In this document: in pieces, positions 27,282 to 37,038 of the stretch
Numbering within the stretch: the first letter of the stretch is position 1
Layout: the number at the start of each line of letters is the position of its first letter
Assembly: GCF_003966975.1 (NCBI RefSeq)
Contig: NZ_AP018437.1
Span: 434,001-498,000, forward strand
Reading direction: 5' to 3'
Length of the DNA: 64,000 nucleotides
From: Pelolinea submarina
GTDB taxonomy: Bacteria > Chloroflexota > Anaerolineae > Anaerolineales > Anaerolineaceae
Notes under the pieces: model-generated
Database searches by the model: none
What the model saw: the letters and a program-made list of their open reading frames with translations, nothing else
What the model was told of the DNA's origin: nothing
Position numbers and translations under genes: made by a program

Positions 27282-27320
27282 AAAGAAGCTCCTGGCCAAA
27301 GGCAGGAGCTTCTTTTTTTT
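27282..27320 (+). terminator. Rho-independent terminator
   Basis: AAAGAAGCTCCTG and CAGGAGCTTCTTT form a long stem followed by eight T. It directly follows the lipoprotein gene. Confidence 0.85.
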
Positions 27321-27369
27321 CAAGATGACGGCAAATGGTTTGGTGGCGATATCCAAAAGTACTGAGTAA

Positions 27370-27800
27370 AGGATGAAAGTCGCCGTACAAGAAACTTAAT
27401 TCCATCTGTGTGTATCAACCATGAAAAGGTTTCTCTGTGTTTATCTGTGTCCATCTGTGGTCAATTAAATGCCAGCCGAGATCCTGACGGTCGCTGCCCT
27501 CGCAATGCTCGGGCAAAACGCTCCCTCAGGATGACACCAGAAGGGAGCTGTGTTTTTATCTGTGTGCATCAACCATGAAGGCGTTTTTGTGTTTATCTGT
27601 GTCCATCTGTGGTTAATTGAATTGTTGGTCTCGCGACACTCGTGCATAATGCTCCCTCAGAATGACACCCAGATTGTAGCCCACGCATTCTTGCGTGGGA
27701 AAAATCTGAAAGTCGCCGTACAAGATGCTGGGTCTCATCTGTGTGCATCAACCAAGAAAGCGTTTCTGTGTTTATCTGTGTTCATCTGTGGTTAAATAAC
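27370..27800. repeat. Cluster of ATCTGTG-type and BRE-like repeats
   Basis: Three copies of a ~60-base unit with ATCTGTGTNCATCAACCA...ATCTGTGTCCATCTGTGGT lie at about 27403-27467, 27557-27618 and 27735-27796. Between them is a second unit, GCCGAGATCCTGACGGTCGC...CTCCCTCAGGATGACA (27475-27537, with a shorter form at about 27626-27668). A third short motif, GAAAGTCGCCGTACAAGA, occurs twice (27376, 27711). The same two main units recur at 54880-55610. None encodes a credible protein. Confidence 0.75.
27680..27699. repeat. ATTCTT-loop hairpin, copy A
   Basis: CCCACGC-ATTCTT-GCGTGGG, a 7-bp perfect stem preceded by GTAG. Hairpins with the same six-base loop but different stems lie at 40761-40780 and 49820-49847. 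Confidence 0.5.
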
Positions 27801-27891
27801 AGCAACCGAAATTCTCCATTCAAACGCGCAACCAAAATGAAAACTGGTTGTTAAAATTGTTAACAAATCTCTAATGCTTTTATTTTGTATC

Positions 27892-27920
27892 TTGACGGAT
27901 ATGCAATAGGTTGGTATAAC
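27892..27920 (+). promoter_or_regulatory. Promoter of the branched-chain amino acid operon
   Basis: TTGACG, a 17-base spacer, then TATAAC. Transcription would begin near 27927, giving a leader of about 295 bases before ilvD that contains the leader peptide and attenuator. Confidence 0.7.
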
Positions 27921-28016
27921 AGAGCCAATATTTTTTGGCAGGAAGAATGTCATACGAATTTCAGCCAAAAAGCAATTTGGAATAACAAAAGGTATAAGTA
28001 AAGAAATAGAATTGAA

Positions 28017-28115
28017 ATGACAGCCATACTCGCTCTATCCCTTATCGTTATTATTATTCTGGTCCTCGTACTTGTCGAGAACCAGATTTCGGTTGGGATG
28101 GAGGCAGCTAGGTGA
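28017..28115 (+). CDS. Ile/Leu/Val-rich leader peptide of the ilv-leu operon
   Basis: A 32-residue reading frame starting at ATG 28017. Residues 4-20 are almost only Ile, Leu and Val (19 residues in all are branched-chain), for example the run LIVIIILVLVLV. Such peptides act as the sensor of transcription attenuation: ribosomes stall on these codons when charged branched-chain tRNAs are scarce. It begins MTA like the enterobacterial ilvL peptide but is otherwise independent. The ribosome site upstream is weak (AAAGAAATAGAA). It is followed by a terminator and the ilvD gene. Confidence 0.8.
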   Translation: MTAILALSLIVIIILVLVLVENQISVGMEAAR

Positions 28116-28190
28116 AGAACGGTAACACTTAAAGCAGCGACTGGCAAACGTAAGCAAAGACCACCCAACAAAATTGGGCGGTCTTTTTTT
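28059..28190 (+). promoter_or_regulatory. Transcription attenuator of the ilv-leu operon
   Basis: Three alternative structures can be drawn. A pause hairpin overlaps the leader codons (28059-28085, CTGGT.CTCG with CGAG.ACCAG). GTTGGGATGG at 28092-28101 is complementary, with one bulged A, to CCACCCAAC at 28161-28169. That second segment is also the 5' arm of the terminator at 28156-28186. A ribosome stalled in the Ile/Leu/Val run would leave 28092-28101 free to trap the terminator arm and allow read-through; normal translation to the stop at 28113 would mask it and allow termination. Confidence 0.7.
28156..28190 (+). terminator. Attenuator terminator before ilvD
   Basis: AAAGACCACCCAA pairs with TTGGGCGGTCTTT (one A-C mismatch) and is followed by an uninterrupted T run. 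It lies 41 bases after the leader-peptide stop and 30 bases before ilvD. Confidence 0.85.
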
Positions 28191-28220
28191 TACTCAAAAC
28201 TACTTGGAGGAAGAACAACA

Positions 28221-29888
28221 ATGCGCTCAGATAAAGTCAAACTTGGAATCGAACGATCACCTCATCGGGCTCTGCTCAAGGCCACCGGCGTTAAAGACGC
28301 CGATATGAACAAACCCTTCATCGCGATCGTCAACTCATATACGGACATTGTGCCCGGCCATGTTCACTTGCAGGATTTCGGCAAGCGTATCAAGGACGCT
28401 GTGCGCGCCGCAGGCGGTGTGCCGTTTGAATTCAACACCATCGCGGTTGACGACGGCATCGCTATGGGACACCAAGGGATGAAGTACTCGCTGCCTTCTC
28501 GCGAATTGATCGCCGATTCTGTCGAAACTATGATGGAAGCTCACCAATTCGACGGGATGGTCTGTATCCCCAATTGCGACAAAATCGTGCCGGGAATGTT
28601 GATGGCTGCTGTAAGGCTCAACATCCCGGCGATTTTTATATCCGGCGGGCCGATGGCAGCCGGACACACCCCCGAAGGCCAGGCCATCGACCTGATTTCG
28701 GTCTTCGAAGGGCTGGGTGCCTACCAGAGCGGCAAGATTGACGCGGCTCGCTTGAAGATGCTGGAAGATAATGCCTGCCCGACTTGCGGTTCCTGCTCCG
28801 GTCTGTTCACCGCCAACAGCATGAACTGCTTGCTGGAAGTGCTCGGCATGGGCCTGCCCTTCAACGGGACAGCCCTGGCGCTCAGCGACGAACGCAATAA
28901 ACTGGCTGAGCGCGCTGCCAAAAAGATCTTCGATCTGATCGAGCGGGACATCACCCCGCGCCAGATCATCACCGCCGATGCCATTGACGACGCTTTCGCG
29001 CTGGATATGGCCATGGGCGGTTCCACCAACACCGTACTGCACACCCTGGCGGTTGCCAATGAAGCCGGCATCGAATATTCGCTCGAACGCATCAACGCCG
29101 TGGCCGACCGCATCCCGCACCTCAGCAAGGTCAGCCCCTCCGGCCCCTGGCACATCGAAGACGTGCATCGCGCCGGCGGCGTACCGGCCATCCTGGCTGA
29201 GATCGAATCGCACGGCGGCGGGCTGCATCTGGACCGCATCACGGTTACCGGCGACACCCTGCGCGCGTCCATCAGAGACGCAAAAATCCTGGACCCCGAA
29301 GTCATCCATCCTTACGAGAATGCCCATTCCGCTCACGGCGGCCTGGCTATCCTGTTTGGCAACCTGGCGCCCTGCGGCGCGGTCATCAAAGCCGCCGGCG
29401 TCAGCGACGTCATGCGTAAATTCGCCGGTCCGGCACGCATCTTTGAATCACAGGAAGACGCCCAGCGCGGCATCATGGCCGACGAAGTACAGGCCGGTGA
29501 AGTGGTGGTCATCCGCTACGAAGGCCCGCAGGGCGGTCCCGGCATGCAGGAAATGCTCACTCCAACCAGCGCCATCATGGGCATGGGTTTGGGCGATAAA
29601 GTTGCCCTCATCACCGACGGACGTTTCTCCGGCGGCACGCGCGGCGCTTGCATCGGCCACGTATCCCCCGAGGCGGCGGCCCGCGGCCCCATCGCTGCGC
29701 TGCAGAATGGCGACATGATTGAACTTGATGTTGACGCCCGCAGCTTGAATGTACGGCTGAGTGAAGAAGAGATCCAGAAACGTTTGGAAGCATTGCCGCC
29801 CTTTGAACCGCGTGTTCAAAGCCGCTGGCTGCGCCGTTATTCCAGCATGGTTACCAGTGCCGATACAGGCGCTGTGCTGAAAGTTTAG
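28221..29888 (+). CDS. ilvD: Dihydroxy-acid dehydratase
   Basis: It dehydrates 2,3-dihydroxy-isovalerate and -methylvalerate to the 2-oxo acids of valine and isoleucine. The product has 555 residues, the usual length. The iron-sulfur cluster cysteines lie in [13 protein letters not shown] and [37 protein letters not shown] near the C-terminus is the second family signature. GGAGGAAGAA precedes the ATG. It is the first structural gene of the ten-gene operon and stands directly behind the attenuator. Confidence 0.97.
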   Translation: MRSDKVKLGIERSPHRALLKATGVKDADMNKPFIAIVNSYTDIVPGHVHLQDFGKRIKDAVRAAGGVPFEFNTIAVDDGIAMGHQGMKYSLPSRELIADSVETMMEAHQFDGMVCIPNCDKIVPGMLMAAVRLNIPAIFISGGPMAAGHTPEGQAIDLISVFEGLGAYQSGKIDAARLKMLEDNACPTCGSCSGLFTANSMNCLLEVLGMGLPFNGTALALSDERNKLAERAAKKIFDLIERDITPRQIITADAIDDAFALDMAMGGSTNTVLHTLAVANEAGIEYSLERINAVADRIPHLSKVSPSGPWHIEDVHRAGGVPAILAEIESHGGGLHLDRITVTGDTLRASIRDAKILDPEVIHPYENAHSAHGGLAILFGNLAPCGAVIKAAGVSDVMRKFAGPARIFESQEDAQRGIMADEVQAGEVVVIRYEGPQGGPGMQEMLTPTSAIMGMGLGDKVALITDGRFSGGTRGACIGHVSPEAAARGPIAALQNGDMIELDVDARSLNVRLSEEEIQKRLEALPPFEPRVQSRWLRRYSSMVTSADTGAVLKV

Positions 29889-29939
29889 GAAAGACCAGCA
29901 ATACCCCGAATCTGTTTAATAAGGAGAAGAAGAGGAGCT

Positions 29940-31643
29940 ATGAAAGTTACTGGTGCAGAAATATTTTGGAGATGTTTAGAATACGAGAAGGTCAAGGTCG
30001 TTTTCGGCTACCCCGGCGGCACAACGCTGCCGATCTATGACGCCCTGGTCGAAAGCCCCGTCCATCACGTATTGACCCGTCACGAGCAGGGCGCAGCCCA
30101 CATGGCGGACGGTTATGCGCGCGCTTCGGGTGAAGTGGGTGTGGCTATGGCCACCTCCGGCCCGGGCGCCACCAACCTGATTACCGGTATTGCCAACGCT
30201 CTGATGGATTCCGTTCCGATCGTGTGTATTACCGGACAGGTAGCCAGCCCGTTCATCGGTTACGATGCCTTTCAGGAGACGGACGTGACCGGCATTACCT
30301 TGCCGATCACCAAGCATAATTATCTGGTGACTGATCCTTATCAGATTGCGCCGACCATTAAGGAAGCCTTTTTCATCGCGCGTTCCGGCCGGCCGGGCCC
30401 GGTATTGATCGATATCACCAAAGACGCCCAGCAGGCTGAAATTGATTGGGAATACGACAGCAGCCCGGTACAGCTTACCGGATACCGCCCCGACCTCAGT
30501 CCCATGCCGGCCGATCTGAAAGCTGCGGTGGATTTGATTCAGAATGCCCAGCGTCCGGTCATCCTGGCCGGCCATGGTATTTTGATCAGCGGTGCCATGG
30601 AAGAGGTGCTCGAATTTGCCGAACGCACGCAAACCCCGGTTGCCAGCACGCTGTTAGGCTTGAGCGCTTTCCCCGGCACGCACCCGTTGTCCCTGGGCAT
30701 GATGGGCATGCACGGCGAAGCCTGGGTCAACCAAACTATCCAGGAAGCCGATCTGCTGTTGGCTTTTGGTATGCGTTTCGACGACCGTGTCACCGGCAAG
30801 CTTTCCCATTTTGCGCCCAAGGCGCACAAGATCCACATCGAGATTGATCCCTCCGAGATCAACAAGAACATTCCGGTGGATATTGCCCTGGTTGGCGACC
30901 TCAAGGAAACTCTCCAGAAGATTCTGCCTTCAGTGAAACCTGTCACGCATGACGACTGGCTGAATACCATCCAGGAATGGAAGGGCGACAGCTCTGTGCG
31001 CGATATCCAAAACCTGCCGGATAGCGGCCACTTGTACGCGGCTCACGTGGTCAATGACCTGTGGCGTGCGACTAATGGCGAGGCTTTGATTGTTTCAGAC
31101 GTAGGCCAAAACCAGATGTGGACAGCCCAATACTATCGCCATGACAAACCCTACACCGTCATTACGTCCGGCGGCTTGGGTACCATGGGTTTCGGTTTGC
31201 CCGCGGCCATCGGCGCTAAGTTCGCTCGGCCGGACATGGAAGTCTGGGCGATTGCCGGAGACGGTGGTTTCCAGATGACCCAGGCCGAGTTGTCCACGTT
31301 GGCCCAGGAAGGCATCAAAATCAATGTTGCCATCCTCAATAACGGCTACCTGGGCATGGTGCGCCAGTGGCAGGAATTTTTCTATGACAAACGCTATTCC
31401 GCCACGCCCATGAAAAGCCCCGATTTTGTCAAAATCGCTGAAGCGCACGGCCTGACCGGCTTGCGCGTCACCCGCCGCGATGAGGTCATGGATGCCATCC
31501 ACACCGCGCAAAATACCCCCGGCACCGTAGTGATCGATTTCCGTGTGGAAAAGGAGGACAGCGTTTACCCCATGGTGCCCAGCGGTGCAGCTATCGACAA
31601 GATGATCCGCCGCCCGGTACCGCAGTCCGTGGGAAATAAATAG
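29940..31643 (+). CDS. ilvB: Acetolactate synthase large subunit
   Basis: A thiamine-diphosphate enzyme of 567 residues that condenses pyruvate with pyruvate or 2-oxobutyrate, the shared first step of valine/leucine and isoleucine synthesis. Glu49 in RHEQGAAHMADGYAR activates the cofactor; GDGGFQMTQAELSTL with the following NN is the Mg-ThDP motif near residues 440-470. AAGGAGAAGAAGAGGAG lies upstream. Its small subunit follows immediately. Confidence 0.96.
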   Translation: MKVTGAEIFWRCLEYEKVKVVFGYPGGTTLPIYDALVESPVHHVLTRHEQGAAHMADGYARASGEVGVAMATSGPGATNLITGIANALMDSVPIVCITGQVASPFIGYDAFQETDVTGITLPITKHNYLVTDPYQIAPTIKEAFFIARSGRPGPVLIDITKDAQQAEIDWEYDSSPVQLTGYRPDLSPMPADLKAAVDLIQNAQRPVILAGHGILISGAMEEVLEFAERTQTPVASTLLGLSAFPGTHPLSLGMMGMHGEAWVNQTIQEADLLLAFGMRFDDRVTGKLSHFAPKAHKIHIEIDPSEINKNIPVDIALVGDLKETLQKILPSVKPVTHDDWLNTIQEWKGDSSVRDIQNLPDSGHLYAAHVVNDLWRATNGEALIVSDVGQNQMWTAQYYRHDKPYTVITSGGLGTMGFGLPAAIGAKFARPDMEVWAIAGDGGFQMTQAELSTLAQEGIKINVAILNNGYLGMVRQWQEFFYDKRYSATPMKSPDFVKIAEAHGLTGLRVTRRDEVMDAIHTAQNTPGTVVIDFRVEKEDSVYPMVPSGAAIDKMIRRPVPQSVGNK

Positions 31644-31676
31644 AAGAGAGAATTGCCAAAGGAACGAGGTAATCAT

Positions 31677-32222
31677 ATGCGTCATACTTTTGTAGCTTTA
31701 GTAGAAGATATTCCGGGTGTGCTGAACCGGGTGGTGTCGGTTTTCCGCCGCCGCATGTTCAACATTGAATCGCTAACCGTCAGCAATACCCACCAGCCGG
31801 GCATTTCGCGCATCACCATCGTGGTGGACAGCGACAAAACCGATGTAGATCGCATCATGCCCTATATGCATAAACTAATCAATGTTATTCAGGTGGAAGA
31901 CCTGACTTATGAGCCATGCGTCAGCCGTGATCTGGCCATGGTCAAGGTCTCCGCTCCGCCGGAGAAACGCTCGGCCATCATGCAGCTTGCGGAGGTTTTC
32001 CGCGCGCGCATTGTGGATGTGGCCAGCGACACGCTCATTATTGAGATCACCGGTGATAAGGAAAAGATCGACAGCTTTGTGGAAGTGCTGCAGCCGTACG
32101 GCATCGTTGAATTGGTGCGTACCGGTATCATCGCCATGGAACGCGGCGTCCCTAAACTGTTGAACAAAACGAACGGCAATCATAAAACTAAAATGCCGGC
32201 AGAATACGAAGTTGTTTCATAA
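31677..32222 (+). CDS. ilvN: Acetolactate synthase small (regulatory) subunit
   Basis: A 181-residue subunit with an N-terminal ACT domain (MRHTFVALVEDIPGVLNRV, RRMFNIESLTV) and the C-terminal ALS_ss_C domain (DKEKIDSFVEVLQPYGIVEL). It stimulates the large subunit and confers valine feedback inhibition. The ATG at 31677 is chosen because GAACGAGGT precedes it and the ACT domain begins at once; an earlier TTG frame at 31653 is not needed. IlvH is an equivalent name. Confidence 0.95.
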   Translation: MRHTFVALVEDIPGVLNRVVSVFRRRMFNIESLTVSNTHQPGISRITIVVDSDKTDVDRIMPYMHKLINVIQVEDLTYEPCVSRDLAMVKVSAPPEKRSAIMQLAEVFRARIVDVASDTLIIEITGDKEKIDSFVEVLQPYGIVELVRTGIIAMERGVPKLLNKTNGNHKTKMPAEYEVVS

Positions 32223-32260
32223 AAATCTAACAATACAGCAATATTTAAGGAGAAAACATA

Positions 32261-33325
32261 ATGGCAAAAATTAATTTTGGTGGTGTAGAAGAAGATGTCG
32301 TGACGCGTGAGGAGTTCCCGCTTTCCAAGGCTCAGGAAGTTCTTAAAGACGAAGTTGTCGCGGTACTTGGTTATGGTGTACAGGGCCCTGCGCAGGCTTT
32401 GAATATGCGCGATAATGGCATTAACGTGATCGTTGGCCAGCGGGAAAATTCTCACTCGTGGGACAAAGCCGTCAAGGATGGTTGGGTTCCCGGGAAAACG
32501 CTCTTCTCATTGGAAGAAGCCGCCAAACGCGGTACCGTCCTTCAATTCCTGGTCTCAGACGCCGGTCAGAAAATGACCTGGCCCACGATTAAAGCCTGCC
32601 TCAAACCCGGCGACGCGCTCTACTTCTCGCACGGTTTTGGGATCGTTTACGCCGACCAGACCGGCATTGTTGCTCCCGCGGATGTAGACGTCATCATGGT
32701 AGCCCCTAAGGGTTCCGGCACTTCCGTGCGCGCCAATTTCCTGGACGGCTCCGGCATCAACAGCAGCTACGCGGTCTATCAGGACGCCACCGGGCGTGCC
32801 ACCGAACGCACCCTGGCGCTCGGCATCGCCGTTGGCTCCGGCTACCTGTTCCCCACCACTTTCCAGAACGAAGTCTTCAGCGACCTGACCGGTGAACGCG
32901 GCGTGCTCATGGGCGCGCTGGCCGGCATCATGGAAGCCCAATACAACACCCTGCGCTCGCACGGCCACAGCCCCAGTGAAGCCTTCAACGAGACCGTGGA
33001 AGAGCTTACCCAGAGCCTTATCCGTCTGGTCAGCCAGAACGGTATGGACTGGATGTACGCCAACTGCTCCACCACCGCCCAGCGCGGCGCGTTGGACTGG
33101 CGCCACGAGTTCCGCAAAGCGACCGCGCCTGTCTTCGAAAAACTCTACCAGAGTGTCGTCGACGGTGAGGAAACGCGTATTGTGATTGAAGCCAACAGCG
33201 CACCGGATTACAAGGCGAAATTGAACACCGAGTTATCCGAAATGCGCGAGTCGGAAATGTGGGCAGCCGGCGCTGTAGTACGCTCGCTGCGCCCGGAAAA
33301 CTGGGGTAAGGAAGATGGAAAGTAA
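32261..33325 (+). CDS. ilvC: Ketol-acid reductoisomerase, eukaryote/Bacteroidetes-like form
   Basis: It converts acetolactate and acetohydroxybutyrate to dihydroxy acids with NADPH and Mg. The product has 354 residues, longer than the ~330-residue class I bacterial enzyme. The dinucleotide loop is [34 protein letters not shown] and [19 protein letters not shown] are strikingly like the yeast Ilv5 and Bacteroidetes type rather than the E. coli or B. subtilis types. It overlaps leuA by 11 bases, indicating coupled translation. Confidence 0.95.
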   Translation: MAKINFGGVEEDVVTREEFPLSKAQEVLKDEVVAVLGYGVQGPAQALNMRDNGINVIVGQRENSHSWDKAVKDGWVPGKTLFSLEEAAKRGTVLQFLVSDAGQKMTWPTIKACLKPGDALYFSHGFGIVYADQTGIVAPADVDVIMVAPKGSGTSVRANFLDGSGINSSYAVYQDATGRATERTLALGIAVGSGYLFPTTFQNEVFSDLTGERGVLMGALAGIMEAQYNTLRSHGHSPSEAFNETVEELTQSLIRLVSQNGMDWMYANCSTTAQRGALDWRHEFRKATAPVFEKLYQSVVDGEETRIVIEANSAPDYKAKLNTELSEMRESEMWAAGAVVRSLRPENWGKEDGK

Positions 33326-34940
33326 TATCGTACGTATTTTTGACACCACCCTGCGCGACGGGGAGCAATCCCCCGGCGCCACCATGACCGCCGCTGAAAA
33401 GATGGAAGTGGCGCGTGCGTTGGCGCGCATGGGCGTGGATGTCATTGAGGCCGGTTTCCCTGCGGCTTCGCCGGATGACCTGGAGGCCGTGCGGCGTATC
33501 GCATTGGAGATCGGCAATTCCGAGGATGGTTCGACCGTCCCGGTCATTTGCGGCCTGGCCCGCACCATTGAAGGTGACATCGACAAAGCCTGGGAAGCTG
33601 TGAAGGGAGCTGCGCATCCGCGCATCCACACCTTTATTGCTACCTCGGACATCCATATGAAGTACAAGCTCAAGATGGACCGCGAACAGGTGCTGGACCA
33701 GATCGCCCGCATGGTTGCGCACGCGCGCGAATTGTGCGAGGACGTGGAATTCAGTCCGGAAGACGCCGGACGCAGCGACCCCGAATTCCTCTACCAGGCC
33801 TTGGAGGTTGCCATTGAAGCCGGTGCCACCACGCTCAACATCCCCGATACGGTCGGCTATACCATGCCGGACGAGTTCGGCGCGTTGATCGCGGGCATCA
33901 TCAAGAACACCAAGGGCATTGAGAAGTGCGTTGTATCGGTGCACTGCCACAACGACCTGGGGCTGGCCACCGCCAACACCCTGGCCGGCATCCGCGCCGG
34001 AGCGCGCCAGGCGGAAGTGACCATCAACGGCATCGGCGAACGCGCCGGCAATACCGCTTTGGAAGAAGTGGTTATGGCCCTGCATGCCCGCCGCCAGGTG
34101 ATGGATCTGGGTACGAATATCGACACTACCCAGCTCACCCGCCTGAGCAAGCTGGTCAGCAACTACACCGGCATGAGTGTGCAGCCCAACAAAGCCATCG
34201 TGGGCGCCAACGCGTTTGCCCACGAGGCCGGCATCCATCAGGATGGCGTGCTCAAGAACACCCTGACCTATGAGATCATGAAGCCGGAAACCGTCGGCCT
34301 TTCCGCCAGCAAGCTGGTATTGGGCAAGCATTCCGGACGGCATGCCCTCAAGGAACGCCTGATTTCGCTCGGTTATACCCTGGACGAAGAATCTTTGAAC
34401 AAGCTCTTCGACCGCTTCAAAACCCTGGCCGATAAAAAGAAGACCATCACCGACGCGGACATCGAAGCGCTCATCTCGGATGAGATCTACCAGAATGAGG
34501 TCATCTTCACTCTGGAAGGCTTGCAGGTGGCCTGCGGCACCATGGGCCTGCCCACAGCCACGGTGCGCCTGGTCGGGCCGGACGGCGAAACGCATATTCA
34601 TGCGGCCATCGGCACCGGTCCGGTAGACGCTACTTTCAAGGCCATCGATGCCATTGTGCAGATGGACAGCACCCTGGTTGATTTTGTCATTCACGCCATT
34701 ACCGAAGGCATTGACGCGCTGGGCGAAGTGACCGTGCGCATTGCCACCAAGGACCTGCCGGCGGTGATGACAGCCCAGAAAGAAATCGAGCGCCCGTGCA
34801 CATTTGGCGGTTATGGCGCGGACACCGACATTATCGTGGCCAGCGCCAAAGCTTACCTATCGGCCATCAATAAAATGCTGGCTTCCACCGGTAAGTACGG
34901 CCCGGTTGAAACACCGGCTGTGCAGGCAGTGGCGGGTTGA
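33315..34940 (+). CDS. leuA: 2-isopropylmalate synthase
   Basis: The first committed step of leucine synthesis: acetyl-CoA plus 2-oxoisovalerate. It has 541 residues with the DRE-TIM barrel start [13 protein letters not shown], the metal-binding [20 protein letters not shown], and a C-terminal LeuA dimer domain from about residue 390 ([21 protein letters not shown]), the leucine-sensing regulatory domain. Its start lies inside the end of ilvC. The partner paralogue CimA is four genes downstream in the same operon. Confidence 0.95.
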   Translation: MESNIVRIFDTTLRDGEQSPGATMTAAEKMEVARALARMGVDVIEAGFPAASPDDLEAVRRIALEIGNSEDGSTVPVICGLARTIEGDIDKAWEAVKGAAHPRIHTFIATSDIHMKYKLKMDREQVLDQIARMVAHARELCEDVEFSPEDAGRSDPEFLYQALEVAIEAGATTLNIPDTVGYTMPDEFGALIAGIIKNTKGIEKCVVSVHCHNDLGLATANTLAGIRAGARQAEVTINGIGERAGNTALEEVVMALHARRQVMDLGTNIDTTQLTRLSKLVSNYTGMSVQPNKAIVGANAFAHEAGIHQDGVLKNTLTYEIMKPETVGLSASKLVLGKHSGRHALKERLISLGYTLDEESLNKLFDRFKTLADKKKTITDADIEALISDEIYQNEVIFTLEGLQVACGTMGLPTATVRLVGPDGETHIHAAIGTGPVDATFKAIDAIVQMDSTLVDFVIHAITEGIDALGEVTVRIATKDLPAVMTAQKEIERPCTFGGYGADTDIIVASAKAYLSAINKMLASTGKYGPVETPAVQAVAG

Positions 34941-34966
34941 GCAGCCAATCGAGGAGATATTTTAAG

Positions 34967-35005
34967 ATGCGAACAACACACCCCATGGAAGGCGGAAAGT
35001 TTTGA
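34967..35005 (+). CDS. Putative 12-residue upstream ORF coupled to leuC
   Basis: A short frame ([12 protein letters not shown]) begins 7 bases after a good ribosome site, GAGGAG, and its TGA overlaps the leuC ATG by one base (TGATG). leuC itself has only a weak site (GGCGGAAAG), so ribosomes may reach leuC by termination-reinitiation. No role for the peptide is evident. Confidence 0.4.
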   Translation: MRTTHPMEGGKF

Positions 35006-36423
35006 TGGAAAAACCGCAAACCCTTTTTGAAAAGATTTGGAATGAGCATCTGGTCGCGCAGCAGCCGGATTCACCGGCCGTGCTGTACATTGACCTGCAG
35101 CTTGTTCATGAAGTCACCTCGCCGCAGGCCTTTACCGGCCTGCGCGAGCGCGGCCTAAAAGTGCGCCGCCCGGACCGCACGGTAGCCACTGTGGACCATT
35201 CCCTGCCGACCCTGTCGGCGGATGGCACTGTGGAAGGCCGTCTGGCCCTGGCGGACGACCTGGCCCGCAAACAGATTGCACAGTTGGAAGAGAACGCGCG
35301 CGAATTTGGCATTGAAAGCTTCGGCGCCGCCAGCGATCGCAATGGCATCGTGCACGTGATTGGCCCGGAACTGGGCCTGACCCAGCCCGGCATGACCATT
35401 GTGTGCGGCGACAGCCACACCTCCACCCACGGCGCATTCGGCGCGCTGGCATTCGGCATTGGCACCAGCGAAGTGGAACACGTGCTGGCTACCCAGTGCC
35501 TGCTGCAGCGCCAACCCATGACCTGCGAAGTGCGCGTGGAAGGCAGCCTGAAGAAAGGCGTGACCGCCAAGGATATCATCCTGGCCCTCATCGCCAAGAT
35601 CGGCGTGGCCGGCGGTGTGGGCTACGTGCTCGAATATACCGGCCCGGTTATCCGTGCCCTCAGCATGGAAGAGCGCATGACCGTCTGCAACATGTCGATT
35701 GAAGCGGGCGCGCGCGCCGGCTTGATCGCGCCGGACGAAACCACTTTTGAATACCTGGCTGGACGTAAGTATGCCCCCAAGGGTGCGGATTGGGACGCCG
35801 CCGTGGCGCGCTGGCGTAAATTGCCCAGCGACGAAGGCGCCAAATACGACCGCACTGTCACATTGGACGTTTCCGATCTGGAACCCATGATCACCTACGG
35901 TACCAACCCCGGTATGGGCATGCCCATCACTGCTTCCCTTCCCACGCTGGAATCAGCGTCGGATGGCGGCTTGAAGAAAGCCCTGGCTTACATGGACCTG
36001 CCCGCGGGCCAACCCCTGCTGGGTCATAAGGTTGACGTGGTCTTTATCGGCAGCTGCACCAACTCCCGCCTTTCCGACCTGCGTGAAGCCGCGCGTGTCA
36101 TGCGCGGCCGCAAGGTGGCCGAGGGTGTGCGCGTGTTGGTGGTACCCGGATCGCAGCAGATCAAACGCGACGCCGAAGCCGAAGGTCTCGACAAGGTCTT
36201 CACGGATGCGGGCGCGGAATGGCGTGAAGCTGGCTGCAGCATGTGCATTGCCATGAACGGCGACATGATCCAGCCCGGCCAATATGCCGTCAGCACCAGC
36301 AACCGCAACTTCGAAGGCCGTCAGGGCAAGGGCGGGCGTACCATGTTGGCCAGCCCGCTGACCGCCGCGGCCGCGGCCGTGACCGGCGTGGTTACCGACG
36401 TACGCACCCTGTTGGATGATTAA
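35005..36423 (+). CDS. leuC: 3-isopropylmalate dehydratase large subunit
   Basis: A 472-residue aconitase-superfamily subunit. It isomerises 2- to 3-isopropylmalate together with LeuD, and in this context probably also citramalate to methylmalate. The 4Fe-4S cysteines are visible in [13 protein letters not shown] and [33 protein letters not shown] is the substrate-binding region. ATG 35005 is preferred over TTG 35002 one codon earlier. Confidence 0.96.
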   Translation: MEKPQTLFEKIWNEHLVAQQPDSPAVLYIDLQLVHEVTSPQAFTGLRERGLKVRRPDRTVATVDHSLPTLSADGTVEGRLALADDLARKQIAQLEENAREFGIESFGAASDRNGIVHVIGPELGLTQPGMTIVCGDSHTSTHGAFGALAFGIGTSEVEHVLATQCLLQRQPMTCEVRVEGSLKKGVTAKDIILALIAKIGVAGGVGYVLEYTGPVIRALSMEERMTVCNMSIEAGARAGLIAPDETTFEYLAGRKYAPKGADWDAAVARWRKLPSDEGAKYDRTVTLDVSDLEPMITYGTNPGMGMPITASLPTLESASDGGLKKALAYMDLPAGQPLLGHKVDVVFIGSCTNSRLSDLREAARVMRGRKVAEGVRVLVVPGSQQIKRDAEAEGLDKVFTDAGAEWREAGCSMCIAMNGDMIQPGQYAVSTSNRNFEGRQGKGGRTMLASPLTAAAAAVTGVVTDVRTLLDD

Positions 36424-36435
36424 GGAGAGAATGAT

Positions 36436-37038
36436 ATGCAAGCATTTACCCAATTGAACTCCCGTGTCGTGGCGCTGCCGCTGGATGACATCGACACCGA
36501 CCAGATCATCCCGGCGCGTTTCCTTAAGATCACGGATAAAGCCGACCTGGCTAATCACTTGTTCAACGATTGGCGCTATAACCCGGACGGCAGCCCGCGC
36601 GCGGATTTTATTATTAACCAGCCCGAAGCGAACGATGCCCAAATCCTGTTTGCGGGCGATAATTTTGGCTGCGGTTCTTCACGCGAACATGCCCCCTGGG
36701 CGCTGGTTGGTTTCGGTTTTCGCGTGGTGATTGCCACTTCGTTTGGCGATATCTTCCGCAATAATTCTCTTAAGAACGGCCTGCTGCCCATCAAGGTCAG
36801 CCCGCAGGTGCACCAGCAGATGCGTGAAATTCTGGAAGAGAGCCCAAGAGCCGAGTGGAGCGTGGACCTGAACGAACAAAGCCTTACTATTCCCAGCGGG
36901 CTGAAAGTCAATTTTGATATTGATCCCTTCTCCAAAACCTGTTTGCTGCAAGGCAAAGATGAGTTGGGATATCTATTGTCCGTTATGGATCAGATTGTTG
37001 CTTACGAAAAAGCGCATCTAAAACAGGTGCCTGCATGA
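36436..37038 (+). CDS. leuD: 3-isopropylmalate dehydratase small subunit
   Basis: The 200-residue swivelling domain partner of LeuC. The motifs DDIDTDQIIPARFLK at residues 19-33 and NFGCGSSREHAPWAL near 75-90 are diagnostic. It starts 12 bases after leuC, preceded by AAGGAGAGA, and overlaps the cimA start by 4 bases (ATGA). Confidence 0.96.
   Translation: MQAFTQLNSRVVALPLDDIDTDQIIPARFLKITDKADLANHLFNDWRYNPDGSPRADFIINQPEANDAQILFAGDNFGCGSSREHAPWALVGFGFRVVIATSFGDIFRNNSLKNGLLPIKVSPQVHQQMREILEESPRAEWSVDLNEQSLTIPSGLKVNFDIDPFSKTCLLQGKDELGYLLSVMDQIVAYEKAHLKQVPA

Noticed and set aside
27921-28220. T-box riboswitch upstream of ilvD.
   Set aside because: No T-box consensus or specifier stem was seen; the leader-peptide attenuator explains the region better.
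33030-34694. Minus-strand frame of 554 codons opposite ilvC and leuA.
   Set aside because: The plus-strand proteins are full-length, conserved enzymes; the minus frame has no recognisable domain and is explained by codon bias.
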